NCBI GenBank assembly: GCA_963169135.1
Contig: CAUJEQ010000168.1
Location: forward strand, 1-31,386
Reading direction: 5' to 3'
DNA: 31,386 nt
Source: Chloroflexota bacterium
GTDB lineage: Bacteria; Chloroflexota; Dehalococcoidia; Tepidiformales; Tepidiformaceae
This document shows positions 6,587 to 14,749 of the stretch, piece by piece. Made by a program: the position numbers and the translations under genes. The notes below the pieces were generated by a model. The model saw only the letters and a program-made list of their open reading frames with translations, was not told the DNA's origin and ran no database searches. Position 1 is the first letter of the stretch; each line of letters starts with the position of its first letter.

Positions 6587-7861
6587 TTATTCTGCCCCGG
6601 CCACCGTGGCGACCTGCACCGGCTCGTTCGCCTCGCGCCGCCCCAATGCCAGCGCAAATACCCACGTCACCAGCGTCACCAGGACCACGCCCGAGCCCAT
6701 CGCCAGGAGCGTTTCGCGCTCGCCGATCCGGTCCGCCAGTGTCCCGAATGGATACGCCACCAGGCTGTTCGCTCCCCACGCCAGCATCGTCACCGACATC
6801 ACCCGGCCGTGGTACGCGGGGTCCGCCTCTTTCATTACCAGTGCGTTGTTGATCAGCTGAAAGGCGCTCGATCCCGCCCCCATCAGGAACATGGCCCCGA
6901 GCGCCGCCGTGAACGTCGGTGCAATCGCCAGCAGCCAGAGGGATCCACCGAGCACAACCCCGCCGGCCATCATCAGCGTCCACGCATGCTTCGAACCCGC
7001 GAACCCCGCGAGGAAAATCGTTACCGCAAACCCCGAAATGGCGCTGATCCCGAGGAGGAACGCCATATCCTCCGTCTTCCGCCCGAGCTGGTTCTCGAGG
7101 AATCCCGGAAGGATCACGAAGTACGAGAACCCCGCCATGATCACGCCGATGAACGACAGCGCCAGCAGCATCAGCCGCGGCCGGTCGCGCATGTGCGTCA
7201 CGCCCATTGCCATATCCGCGAAGAAGGAGCGGTTCCCTGGCGCCACAGGCTTCGACGACGGCAGCAACGTAAGCGTGAACACGACGATTGCGAACAGCCC
7301 ACCCATGAACAGGTACGTCCCGCCCGTCCCCACAAAGCTCAGCGCGATCAGCCCCCCTGCGATGAACGGCCCGAAGATCCGGGTCGCCGTCATCCCGACC
7401 TGTTGCAGCGCAATCCCGTTCGGCAGGTCGTGCTGCGGCACCAGTTCGCCCACCCACGCCTGCCTCGCCGGCCCGATGAACGAGAACACCGTGCCAAGGA
7501 CCAGGGTCGAACCCGCGAGCGCCAGGATCGTGATCCGGTCTGTCAGGATGAGCATGCCCACCAGCGCAAAGTTCAGCCCGATGATCGTCTGGCCGAAGAA
7601 GAGCATTCGCCGCTTCGAGAATCGGTCTGCGACCACGCCCCCGAAGGGTGATACCAGGATCGTCGCGATTCCCATCCCCAGCGAAACAAAGCCTACGGCG
7701 CCGTTCTTCCCCGTCAGGTCGAAGGCCACCACCGCCTGTACCACCGACGACATCATGAACGCCAGGAAAGAGAAACACGTACCGATCCAGAGGATGCGGT
7801 ACTCCCTGTACTTCAACGACTTGAAGGTGTTGTGCGCCCAGGCCGAGATCATCGATCCCAT
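6587..7861 (-). CDS. MFS transporter, MFS_3 / enterobactin-exporter-like, 424 aa
   Basis: Predicted inner-membrane, proton-driven exporter with about 12 hydrophobic segments. The motif-A loop GGVVADRFSKRRML follows TM2 (about residues 74-87). The order of helices (YREYRILWIGTCFSFLAFMMSSVVQAVVAFDLTG at the N-terminus, TADRIGERE-like loop in the second half) matches the EntS/MFS_3 branch. Substrate cannot be predicted. The annotated ATG at 7861 has no Shine-Dalgarno. TAGGAT overlapping it could be a -10 box, in which case the ATG at 7852 (MISAWAHN) would be the start of a leaderless mRNA. It lies 53 nt downstream of glutamate dehydrogenase, separated by a GC hairpin. Confidence 0.88.
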   Translation of the reverse strand: MGSMISAWAHNTFKSLKYREYRILWIGTCFSFLAFMMSSVVQAVVAFDLTGKNGAVGFVSLGMGIATILVSPFGGVVADRFSKRRMLFFGQTIIGLNFALVGMLILTDRITILALAGSTLVLGTVFSFIGPARQAWVGELVPQHDLPNGIALQQVGMTATRIFGPFIAGGLIALSFVGTGGTYLFMGGLFAIVVFTLTLLPSSKPVAPGNRSFFADMAMGVTHMRDRPRLMLLALSFIGVIMAGFSYFVILPGFLENQLGRKTEDMAFLLGISAISGFAVTIFLAGFAGSKHAWTLMMAGGVVLGGSLWLLAIAPTFTAALGAMFLMGAGSSAFQLINNALVMKEADPAYHGRVMSVTMLAWGANSLVAYPFGTLADRIGERETLLAMGSGVVLVTLVTWVFALALGRREANEPVQVATVAGAE

Positions 7862-7881
7862 CCTAGCCGGGAGATAGCGCG

Positions 7882-7908
7882 CGCCGCCATCGCGAACGGA
7901 CGGCGGCG
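7882..7908 (-). terminator. GC hairpin downstream of glutamate dehydrogenase
   Basis: CGCCGCC (7882-7888) and GGCGGCG (7902-7908) form a 7-bp stem with a 13-nt loop, starting 6 nt after the gdh stop on the minus strand. There is no U-run, so termination is uncertain; it may only stabilise the mRNA end. Confidence 0.35.
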
Positions 7909-7914
7909 TTCAGA

Positions 7915-9180
7915 CTAAACGAACCCGCGCAGCAGGATCGCCCGGCCGACGCGCTCGACGCCGATATCGAACGCGGCCTGCCGCGGCAGCGTGCCATCCT
8001 TGGCCGCTCGAGCCATCAACTCGTGGAAGGCCGCCACCATGCGCTTCTCCAGTTCTGTGTTCACCATCTCCAGCGACCAGCGGAACTGCTGGATGTTCTG
8101 CGTCCATTCGAAGTACGACACCGTCACGCCCCCGGCGTTCACCAGGATGTCCGGTAGCACCGGGATCTTCCGCGCTGCGAGGATCTCGTCGCCCGATGGC
8201 GTCACCGGGTGGTTCGCCGCTTCGATCACGGCCCGCGCCCGGACCCGCGGTGCATTCTCCTCCGTGATGACCTCGCCCAGTGCCGCCGGCACGAGGTAGT
8301 CGCACTCGAGCTCCAGGAGATGCTCGTTCGTCACCGGCTCGCCGCCCTCGAACCCGGCCACGCTGCCGGCGACCGCGAACCAGGCGTCGAGCGCCGCGAT
8401 GTCGAGCCCATCCGGGTTGGCGATGCCGCCCTTAACGTCGCTCACACCGACGATCCGGAACCCCATTTCGGTAGCGATCCGCGCCGTCCACGACCCCACG
8501 TTGCCGTACCCCTGGATGACTACCTTGAGGTCCCCCGGATCCGCTCGGTCCATCATCGCGTACTGGCGCATGCACACGGCTACGCCGCGGCCGGTCGCCT
8601 GGTCCCGCCCGTGGCTCCCACCAAGTTCGACCGGCTTCCCGGTCACGATCCCTGGCGTGTGGCCGTACCTCTGGCCATACGCATCCATCATCCACGCCAT
8701 TGTCTGCGCGTTCGTTCCCATGTCCGGCGCAGGGATGTCCCGGCTGATGCCGAGCACCATCCCGATGTGCTGCGTGTACGTCCGCGTCAGCCGGTTGAGT
8801 TCGGTGTCGCTCATCCGCGTTGGGTCGCACATCACGCCGCCCTTCGCTCCGCCGAACGGCAGCTCCATCAGCGCGCACTTGTATGTCATAAGCATCGCCA
8901 GTGCGCGCACTTCGTCCAGGTCCGCCTGGGGATGGAAGCGCACGCCGCCTTTGTACGGCCCGCGAGCGCCGTTGTGCTGAACGCGGTACCCCTCGAAAAT
9001 CCGCAACTTCCGGTCGTCCATCCGCACCGGCAGCTGTGCCCGCACCTCCCGCCACGATGTCCGCAGCAGGTCCACTACTTCAGAGCTCAGCTGCAGCCGC
9101 TCGGCTGAGCGGTACACCGAGCTGAGAACGGACTCGCTGGGCGAAAGCTGGGCGTGTGGCGCTGGTGCCTCGATCGTCAT
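7915..9180 (-). CDS. gdhA: Glutamate dehydrogenase (Glu/Leu/Phe/Val dehydrogenase family), 421 aa
   Basis: Reversible NAD(P)-linked oxidative deamination of glutamate to 2-oxoglutarate and ammonia, in the cytoplasm. The substrate domain carries GPYKGGVRFHP (substrate lysine), KCALMELPFGGAKGG (catalytic lysine region) and the DIPAPDMGT block. The Rossmann domain starts at VVIQGYGNVGS. The length equals the 420-aa hexameric GDH-II type. Residues of the glutamate pocket look conserved, so glutamate rather than leucine or phenylalanine is likely, though cofactor choice is not certain. The ATG at 9180 is preceded by gggggagcagga; longer upstream frames are not conserved. It is divergent from the hydroxyacid reductase, with 85 bp shared. 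A TAAGGT at 9215-9220 (minus) is a possible -10. Confidence 0.93.
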   Translation of the reverse strand: MTIEAPAPHAQLSPSESVLSSVYRSAERLQLSSEVVDLLRTSWREVRAQLPVRMDDRKLRIFEGYRVQHNGARGPYKGGVRFHPQADLDEVRALAMLMTYKCALMELPFGGAKGGVMCDPTRMSDTELNRLTRTYTQHIGMVLGISRDIPAPDMGTNAQTMAWMMDAYGQRYGHTPGIVTGKPVELGGSHGRDQATGRGVAVCMRQYAMMDRADPGDLKVVIQGYGNVGSWTARIATEMGFRIVGVSDVKGGIANPDGLDIAALDAWFAVAGSVAGFEGGEPVTNEHLLELECDYLVPAALGEVITEENAPRVRARAVIEAANHPVTPSGDEILAARKIPVLPDILVNAGGVTVSYFEWTQNIQQFRWSLEMVNTELEKRMVAAFHELMARAAKDGTLPRQAAFDIGVERVGRAILLRGFV

Positions 9181-9265
9181 GCCGTCCTGCTCCCCCGCGG
9201 AATGTTCACTCGACACCTTACAACGGCCGCTGGAATCTGCGAGCAGGGAACCCCAGACTTTCCCC

Positions 9266-10249
9266 ATGGGACACGTCTTCATTTCGCGCGCCATTCCCGG
9301 CCGGGCCCTCGATCTGCTCACCGCCGCGGGCCATTCTGTCGAGACCTGGCCCGGCGATCTGCCGCCGCCGCCGGAGACCCTCGCCGCAAAGCTCGCGGCC
9401 GCCGATGCCGCATTCACCACCGTCGTCGACGTCGTCTCCACCGATATGCTCGCTGCAGCCTCCCGCCTCAAGATCGTCGCCAACATGGCCGTCGGCTACG
9501 ACAACGTCGATCCCGCCGCGGCGGCCGGGCTTGGCATCTGGGTCACGAACACCCCTGGCGTCCTTGCCGAGACGACCGCCGACATGGCCTGGGCTCTGCT
9601 CATGGCGGCAGCGCGCAACGTCGTCGCCAGCGACCGCGATACCCGTGGCGGCGGCTGGCAGACCTGGTCGCCAACCGGCTTCCTCGGAGTCGATGTCTTT
9701 GGCGCCACACTCGGCATCGTCGGCCTCGGCGAAATCGGCGAGGCCGTTGCCCGGCGCGCCACCGGCTTCAAGATGCGCGTCCTCTACCACTCCCGCACCC
9801 GCAAGCCCGCCCTCGAGGCAGACCTGGGCCTCGAATACCGTCCCCAGGCTGAACTCCTCGCTGAGTCCGACTTCGTCTCGCTCCACACGCCCCTCACCGC
9901 CCAGACGCGCCACCTCATGAGCGCCCGGCAGTTCGCCTCGATGAAGCCATCCGCCATTCTCGTCAACACGTCGCGCGGAGGCGTTGTAGACCAGGACGCG
10001 CTCATCGAGGCCCTGCGCTCGGGCGCCATCGCGGGGGCCGCGCTTGACGTCACCACACCTGAGCCCCTCCCCCTCGACAGCCCGCTCTACGGCTTTCCGA
10101 ACGTCGTCATCACGCCCCACATCGCCAGTGCCAGCCTTGCCACACGTTCTCGCATGGCCGAAATGGCGGCCGAAAACATCATCGCTGTCCTCAAAGGCGC
10201 GCCCCCCAACCACCCCGTCAACCACCCCGTAAACCCGCGCCACACTTGA
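9266..10249 (+). CDS. D-2-hydroxyacid dehydrogenase, glyoxylate/hydroxypyruvate reductase type, 327 aa
   Basis: NAD(P)H-dependent reduction of 2-keto acids, most like glyoxylate reductase (GyaR/GhrB group). The NAD-binding domain has GIVGLGEIGEAVARRA (about residues 150-165). The catalytic triad is visible as R237 (NTSRGGVVD), E266 (TTPEPLP) and H285 (ITPHIAS). VANMAVGYDNVD is the usual substrate-loop signature. The C-terminus ends in a short duplicated NHPVNHPV. ATG at 9266 follows a gcaggga Shine-Dalgarno-like stretch; upstream in-frame ATGs would enter the divergent promoter region. Its stop codon overlaps a TTGACA (10246-10251) that could serve as a -35 for the next gene, but no -10 is positioned well. 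Confidence 0.9.
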   Translation: MGHVFISRAIPGRALDLLTAAGHSVETWPGDLPPPPETLAAKLAAADAAFTTVVDVVSTDMLAAASRLKIVANMAVGYDNVDPAAAAGLGIWVTNTPGVLAETTADMAWALLMAAARNVVASDRDTRGGGWQTWSPTGFLGVDVFGATLGIVGLGEIGEAVARRATGFKMRVLYHSRTRKPALEADLGLEYRPQAELLAESDFVSLHTPLTAQTRHLMSARQFASMKPSAILVNTSRGGVVDQDALIEALRSGAIAGAALDVTTPEPLPLDSPLYGFPNVVITPHIASASLATRSRMAEMAAENIIAVLKGAPPNHPVNHPVNPRHT

Positions 10250-10332
10250 CACATAACGAGGTAAATCGGACAAAGGACGGTACGCGCAGTCCGCCGCACT
10301 AGCAGCCGAGATGGACAGCCCCGGAGAATCAT

Positions 10333-10980
10333 TTGAGCAAGTCAACCAGGCCGGTCGGAAATCTCTGGCTCGCGGAAGAATTGTGGAAACTCGACGCCAT
10401 CGAGTTCGGTGATTTCACCCTCGGGCGCACTGCCGTCCACTCCCCCATCTACATCAACTTCCGCCGGCTCATCAGTAATCCGAAGGCGCTCGCTCGCTGC
10501 GCGAAGATCATCAAGGAAGAGCTCGAAGCCCTGATGTCCATGCGCAACCCGCATGTTCATCCTTTCACGCTTGTGGCCGGCGTGCCCTTCGGCGGTCTGC
10601 ACGTCGCGACCGCCTTCTCGCTCGGTGTGAACACCCCGATGATCTACATCCATCCCCCGGCCACCGATAAGGCCGACGTCATCGAAGGCATTTACGTCCG
10701 CGGCCAGAGCTGCCTGATCATCGACGACCTCATCACCGGCGGCGGCAGTATCCTCCAGACCGCCGCTACCCTCAGCGCGGCCGGCCTCGTCGTCCGCGAC
10801 GCCGTCGCCATCATCGACCGCCTTGAAGGCGGCCGGGCGGCCCTCAAGGCCGCTGGCCTCAACCTGGTCTCCATTCTCACGCTCGAACAGATCGCCAACT
10901 ACCTCATGTCCGCCGGCCACATCACCGAAGACCAGTACCGCCCCACCATGGCCTACCTCGAATCCCGCAACGGCGGCTGA
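10333..10980 (+). CDS. Orotate phosphoribosyltransferase-like protein with altered catalytic loop, 215 aa
   Basis: Type I PRTase fold most similar in layout to the OPRT half of UMP synthase: SPIYINFRRLISNP (37-50), AGVPFGG (82-88), and the PRPP-binding loop LIIDDLITGGGS (128-139), then DRLEGG and LVSILTLEQI. In ordinary OPRTs the stretch before the EG turn is a flexible RKExKxHG/YG loop with the catalytic lysines. Here the same place (104-117) reads IYIHPPATDKADVI, with that motif absent. The PRPP loop has Gly where Thr/Ser is usual (ITGGGS). It may be an OPRT using different residues, a paralogue with another base, or a regulator. TTG start with ggagaa 5 nt upstream. No other pyr genes are nearby. 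Confidence 0.75.
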   Translation: MSKSTRPVGNLWLAEELWKLDAIEFGDFTLGRTAVHSPIYINFRRLISNPKALARCAKIIKEELEALMSMRNPHVHPFTLVAGVPFGGLHVATAFSLGVNTPMIYIHPPATDKADVIEGIYVRGQSCLIIDDLITGGGSILQTAATLSAAGLVVRDAVAIIDRLEGGRAALKAAGLNLVSILTLEQIANYLMSAGHITEDQYRPTMAYLESRNGG

Positions 10981-11039
10981 CACGCGCAGCTTGCCGCAGA
11001 TCGGGCTCACCCCGTAACTTCACGGTAATTTCGCAGTGC

Positions 11040-11045
11040 GATAGT
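11040..11045 (+). promoter_or_regulatory. Putative -10 (GATAGT), leaderless acetyltransferase mRNA
   Basis: GATAGT ends only 6 nt before the ATG at 11052, so transcription would begin at or next to the start codon. A TTCACG at 11019-11024 may be the -35. There is no Shine-Dalgarno. Confidence 0.45.
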
Positions 11046-11051
11046 TGCTGC

Positions 11052-11567
11052 ATGGGACACCACAGCTCCATCCGCCCCGCTACCACCGCCGATCTGCCGG
11101 CCATCAACGCTATCTACAACTTCTACGTCGACACGTCCCCCGCGACGTTCGATCTCACCCACACCACCCCCGGCTGGCGCGCCGAGTGGTACGCCGAACG
11201 GACGGGTCGCGGCCTCCCCGTCCTCGTGGCTGACACCACTGGAGAGGTCGCTGGCTGGGTGTGCCTCTCACCCTGGAGCCCCAAGGCCGCGTATGCCCGG
11301 ACCGTCGACGAATCGATCTATATCGCCGATGCGTTCCGCGGCCGGGGCGTCGGCCGCGCTCTATCCTCGGCGGTCCTCGCCGAGGCGCGCCGCCTCGACT
11401 TCCACGTCGTTATGGCCGGGGTCACGGCCTGCCAGGAGCCCAGCCTTGCGCTCCACCGTTCGCTCGGCTTCGTGGAAGCGGGCCGTTACGCCCACATGGG
11501 CTGCAAACTCGGCGCATGGCACGACGTGGTCTGGCTGCAGCGGCATCTCTGGCAGTCCGGCGATTGA
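11052..11567 (+). CDS. GNAT acetyltransferase, phosphinothricin-acetyltransferase-like, 171 aa
   Basis: Acetyl-CoA-dependent N-acetyltransferase related to PAT/Bar and the YwnH/MddA group, which acetylate phosphinothricin, methionine sulfoximine or methionine sulfone. Family marks are IRPATTADLPAINAIYNFYVDTSPATFD at the N-terminus, ESIYIADAFRGRGVGRAL (the acetyl-CoA pyrophosphate loop, RGRGVG), and the C-terminal HMGCKLGAWHDVVWLQ signature typical of this group. Length is normal. The biological substrate in this organism is unknown. It is preceded by a -10 box only 6 nt from the ATG and by no ribosome-binding site. Confidence 0.88.
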   Translation: MGHHSSIRPATTADLPAINAIYNFYVDTSPATFDLTHTTPGWRAEWYAERTGRGLPVLVADTTGEVAGWVCLSPWSPKAAYARTVDESIYIADAFRGRGVGRALSSAVLAEARRLDFHVVMAGVTACQEPSLALHRSLGFVEAGRYAHMGCKLGAWHDVVWLQRHLWQSGD

Positions 11568-11631
11568 CCCCCTGTTTCCCCCGGGGTCGCAGGTAAAGAC
11601 GCGTCACCTTTTGCGGTGGCCGCGCCATCAC

Positions 11632-11637
11632 TAGAGT
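11632..11637 (+). promoter_or_regulatory. Putative -10 (TAGAGT) for the sigma factor operon
   Basis: TAGAGT, identical to the hexamer before fliF. The GTG at 11648 starts 10 nt later without a Shine-Dalgarno, again suggesting a leaderless mRNA. TTGCGG at 11611-11616 is a possible -35 (15-nt spacer). Confidence 0.4.
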
Positions 11638-11647
11638 GAATCTCGCT

Positions 11648-12250
11648 GTGCGCGATACCGAGGTGCTGTCCGATGCCACGCCAGAGCCGGGCCCCGCTGC
11701 TGCCGATGCGGAAGCAATCGCTGCGCGCGCCGTTTCGCGCGACCCGGCCGCATGGGAGTTCATCTTCGAGCACCACTACCGCTCCGTCTTCTCCTACGTT
11801 CGCTACCGCCTCCGCGCGCTCGACGAAGCCGAGGACATCGCCTCCCAGGTCTTCGAAGTGGCTTACGCCCGCGCCGACCGCTTCGACTACCGCGGCGTAC
11901 CCATCGAGGGTTGGCTCATCGGCATCGCCCGCAACCTCGTCCGCGACCACATCAAAAAGCTCAGCCGCCGCGGCTTCGACGCAGAACTCGATGAATCCGT
12001 CGAGCTCTCCGAGCCCGACCGTGCCGACGCCGTCGACCTTCGCCGCGACCTCCTCACGGCCATGGGCGCTCTCACCGATGACCAGCAGGAGGTGCTGCGG
12101 CTGCGCTTCCTCCTCGATCGTTCCGTTGCCGAGACGGCGGGCCTGATGGACCGCTCCGAAGACGCCGTGAAGAACCTCCAGCGCCGCGCCCTCGCGGCCA
12201 TGCACAAGGCGCTCGCCACCGCGGACTACCCCATGGATGGCATGAGATGA
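11648..12250 (+). CDS. ECF-type RNA polymerase sigma factor, 200 aa
   Basis: Sigma-70 family, group 4. Region 2 spans about residues 25-95 (DPAAWEFIFEHHYRSVFSYVRYRL, then EAEDIASQVFEVAYAR and the WLIGIARNLVRDHIKK promoter-melting/-10 helix). Region 4 spans about 130-185 (LTDDQQEVLRLRFLLDRSVAETAGLMDRSEDAVKNLQRRAL, helix-turn-helix for the -35). A GTG at 11636 would lie inside the putative -10 box, so I use the in-frame GTG at 11648. The stop overlaps the ATG of the next gene, typical of a sigma/anti-sigma pair made in fixed ratio. Its regulon cannot be inferred here. Confidence 0.88.
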   Translation: MRDTEVLSDATPEPGPAAADAEAIAARAVSRDPAAWEFIFEHHYRSVFSYVRYRLRALDEAEDIASQVFEVAYARADRFDYRGVPIEGWLIGIARNLVRDHIKKLSRRGFDAELDESVELSEPDRADAVDLRRDLLTAMGALTDDQQEVLRLRFLLDRSVAETAGLMDRSEDAVKNLQRRALAAMHKALATADYPMDGMR

Positions 12251-13500
12251 CCCCCGACCGCCTCGATGATCTGCTTGATAAGATGCTCGCCTCTGGTGCG
12301 ATCCCGCCCGGAGCGACGCCCGACGAACGTGCCGAACTCGAAGCAATGCTGGAGGGCGCCACCGTCCTCCGCCAGGCTGCCCAGGAAGCGCGTGCTGAAG
12401 CTGATGCAACCATGCCTGCCGCGCGTGCCCGCTTCCAGCGCCACCTCGCCGAACACCGCCCTCACACCTCGCCCCCGGCCGGGGTCCGTTCCGGACGGTC
12501 GCGTCGCGGCCTCTTTGGCGGCATATTCGGGTCCATCGGCGCGCTCAGGCTCTCGGCGTCCGCTGCGGCCATCGGGCTCGTCGCCATCGCTGCCATCCTC
12601 GTCGCGCAGCCCTTCTCGGGGGTCGAGACCGCCTCCGCCCTGAGCGTCGATGATTACGTCCAGGTGCAGGGCGTCGTCTCCGAGACCGCAGAAAACTACG
12701 TCACCGTCCAGTCATCCGAGTTCGGGAAGCTCCGCATCGGGCTCTCCGACGGCACCTCGATTGTTGACAACGACACGGTGCGCGACCGCTCCGACCTCCG
12801 CCCCGGAGACACGGTCCTCGTCAGCGGCGTCGTCCGCGATGCCCGCAAGAAGGACATCCGCATCGATGCCAACACCCTCGCTCTCGCCTCCAACGGTCCC
12901 GGTGCAACTCCCACAACCGTGGCACTGAAGGAACTGCGCAACTTCGAGGAAGGCATCGAAGGCACGGTCACCGTCCTCGCCATTGCGCCCGACGGCCGGG
13001 GCGCCCGCATCCTGATCGACGCGGGCCGTGGCCACCAACTGGTCGTCAACGTCGACCGCGCGTCCGCCGAAAACTTCGTCGGCGGAGCCGGGACCCCGCT
13101 CGGCACCCGGGTCCGCATCATCCGCGACGAGTCCCTCCCGCCCGGCGTGTTCAGGTTCGAAACAGTCGCCGCCACCCCCATGCCAAACGATGGCTCCGGG
13201 CCTACCCGCGGCCCCGGCATGGACGGCCATGGTGCTCCACCCGCCCTCGTCCGCATCGATGGCATCATCACCGCCCGCGATGCCGACCGCGCGACGGTCG
13301 AGACCGACCGCGGGCCCGTCACGGTCCTCATGCGCCCCCACACGCGCATCCTCGTAGGCCAGAGCGGCCTGACACTGGAGAAGCTCCGCGCCGGCGAGAC
13401 CGCCGTGGGCCACCATGTAACCGTCCGCGGTGGCTTCGACCAGCGCCAGGATGCCGTGATCGCCGACCTCATCGTGCTCGGCCCCCTCGCCAACCAGTAG
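12247..13500 (+). CDS. Putative membrane anti-sigma factor with tandem extracytoplasmic beta domains, 417 aa
   Basis: Translationally coupled to the ECF sigma gene by a 4-nt overlap (ATGA). Residues 1-80 are a cytoplasmic, helical, acidic segment of the kind that binds sigma factors. A single membrane helix lies at about 101-120. The remainder is outside the membrane and contains three similar beta-rich units at about 135-220, 230-310 and 335-412, each built on a VxGxV start, a TVET/VTVQS strand, and LRPGDTVLVSG or LRAGETAVGHHVTVRG, resembling DUF5666-type OB-like domains. No ZAS zinc motif (HxxxCxxC) is present. The role is inferred from position and topology; the extracellular signal is unknown. 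Confidence 0.72.
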   Translation: MTPDRLDDLLDKMLASGAIPPGATPDERAELEAMLEGATVLRQAAQEARAEADATMPAARARFQRHLAEHRPHTSPPAGVRSGRSRRGLFGGIFGSIGALRLSASAAAIGLVAIAAILVAQPFSGVETASALSVDDYVQVQGVVSETAENYVTVQSSEFGKLRIGLSDGTSIVDNDTVRDRSDLRPGDTVLVSGVVRDARKKDIRIDANTLALASNGPGATPTTVALKELRNFEEGIEGTVTVLAIAPDGRGARILIDAGRGHQLVVNVDRASAENFVGGAGTPLGTRVRIIRDESLPPGVFRFETVAATPMPNDGSGPTRGPGMDGHGAPPALVRIDGIITARDADRATVETDRGPVTVLMRPHTRILVGQSGLTLEKLRAGETAVGHHVTVRGGFDQRQDAVIADLIVLGPLANQ

Positions 13501-13574
13501 TGCCCCGGCTTGAGTCCTGCGCCAACCCGGGCGACGCTGTGCGGGAAGTAACCGCACGCAGGCTCAACGACCAC

Positions 13575-14630
13575 ATGACTCAAGCAGACGCTCCCCGCTG
13601 GCTCGTAACCGGCGGCACCGGGTTCCTTGGCTCGCACATCGCCCGCCGCCTCCTCGAAGAAGGCGTCCACCCGGTCCTCTTCGACGTCGCCCCACTCCCC
13701 CCCGACGACGACGACATCGCCGAGCGCGTGACCGTCATCGAGGCCGACGTGCAGGACCGCGAAGCCATCCGCGCAGCCCTCCAGGGCGTCGACGTGGTCA
13801 TCCACACCGCCGCCGCCCTCCCCATCCAGGTCTCGAAGAAGAAGATCTACGCGGTCAACGTGCGCGGCACTCGCTACGTCCTCCACGAGGCCCTCAAAGC
13901 CGGGATCAAGCGGGTCGTCTTCATCTCCAGCACGGCCGTCTACGGCGTCCCGAAGGTCCACCCCATTGACGAAGACTCTCCGCTCATCCCCCTCGGCCAC
14001 TACGGCTCCTCGAAGGTGGTCGGCGAGGACATCTGCCGCCAGTACCAGCAGCGCGGCCTCCAGGTGAACATCATCCGGCCGAAGACCTTCCTGGGGACCG
14101 GCCGCCTCGGCGTCTTCGAAATCCTCTTCGAATGGATCGCCGAGGGCCGCAAGATCCCCCTCCTCGGCAACGGCAAGAACCACTACCAGCTCCTCGAAGT
14201 TACCGACCTGGTCGACGCCATCTACCGCGCCGCGATCAAGCCAGATGTCGTCAACGAAACCATGAACGTTGGCGCCGACCGCTACGACACGTTGAACGAG
14301 GACATGCAGGCCCTCTTCGACCGCGCGGGCTCCGGCTCCCGGCTCTGGCACCTGCCGGCTCGTCCCGGCGAATGGGCTCTGCGCGTGCTCGAACTCCTGC
14401 ACCTCTCGCCCCTGGCGGCATGGCATTACGGCACCATGTGGCGCGACTCCTACGTCGAAGTCGACAAAGCGAAGCGGCTGCTCGGCTGGCAGCCGAAGTA
14501 CTCCAACGCCGAGGCCCTCGTCCGCGCCTGGGACTGGTACCAGGACAACAAGGGCAGCTACGACACCGGCGTCACGCACCGCGTCGCCTGGCAAAAAGGC
14601 GCCCTCGCCATCATGCGCCGCATCAGCTAG
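13575..14630 (+). CDS. NAD-dependent epimerase/dehydratase (extended SDR), 351 aa
   Basis: Extended short-chain dehydrogenase acting on nucleotide sugars or steroid/terpenoid-like alcohols. The NAD fingerprint TGGTGFLG is at residues 13-20, with the active-site Ser in FISSTAVYG and the catalytic YGSSK near residue 153 (YxxxK). A strongly conserved C-terminal half includes GNGKNHYQLLEVTDLVDAI, common in NAD-sugar epimerases and 3-beta-HSD-like proteins. The start at 13575 is 75 nt after the anti-sigma stop, with no strong Shine-Dalgarno. The last 11 codons and part of the stop are duplicated exactly at 15507-15541. Substrate is not predictable. Confidence 0.85.
   Translation: MTQADAPRWLVTGGTGFLGSHIARRLLEEGVHPVLFDVAPLPPDDDDIAERVTVIEADVQDREAIRAALQGVDVVIHTAAALPIQVSKKKIYAVNVRGTRYVLHEALKAGIKRVVFISSTAVYGVPKVHPIDEDSPLIPLGHYGSSKVVGEDICRQYQQRGLQVNIIRPKTFLGTGRLGVFEILFEWIAEGRKIPLLGNGKNHYQLLEVTDLVDAIYRAAIKPDVVNETMNVGADRYDTLNEDMQALFDRAGSGSRLWHLPARPGEWALRVLELLHLSPLAAWHYGTMWRDSYVEVDKAKRLLGWQPKYSNAEALVRAWDWYQDNKGSYDTGVTHRVAWQKGALAIMRRIS
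14595..14629 (+). repeat. 35-bp direct repeat, copy 1 (3' end of epimerase gene)
   Basis: Identical over 35 bp to 15507-15541. This copy encodes the epimerase C-terminus (KGALAIMRRIS) and runs into its TAG stop. Weaker similarity continues downstream (14660-14697 against 15573-15610), offset by one base. Confidence 0.95.
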
Positions 14631-14749
14631 CGGCTCTCCAACGCTTCCGTCCGAGCGCCGCGTCGGCAAGCGCCCCGATGTCTGTGCGCCGAACTCCGCT
14701 GCGCGCCCAAACCCCCACGGGCGAGGCCCGACCGTCAGGAGGGTGCAGA

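Noticed and set aside
10215..10237. Tandem repeat of the caaccaccccgt unit at the end of the hydroxyacid reductase gene
   Set aside because: Only two copies inside a coding tail; likely slippage, no sign of a functional repeat.
10246..10274. TTGACA promoter for the OPRT-like gene
   Set aside because: The -35 is perfect but no TANNNT lies 16-18 nt downstream; it also overlaps the stop codon of the previous gene.
11566..11588. Terminator after the acetyltransferase gene
   Set aside because: GACCCC/GGGGTC gives only 6 bp with an 11-nt loop and no T run; too weak to call.
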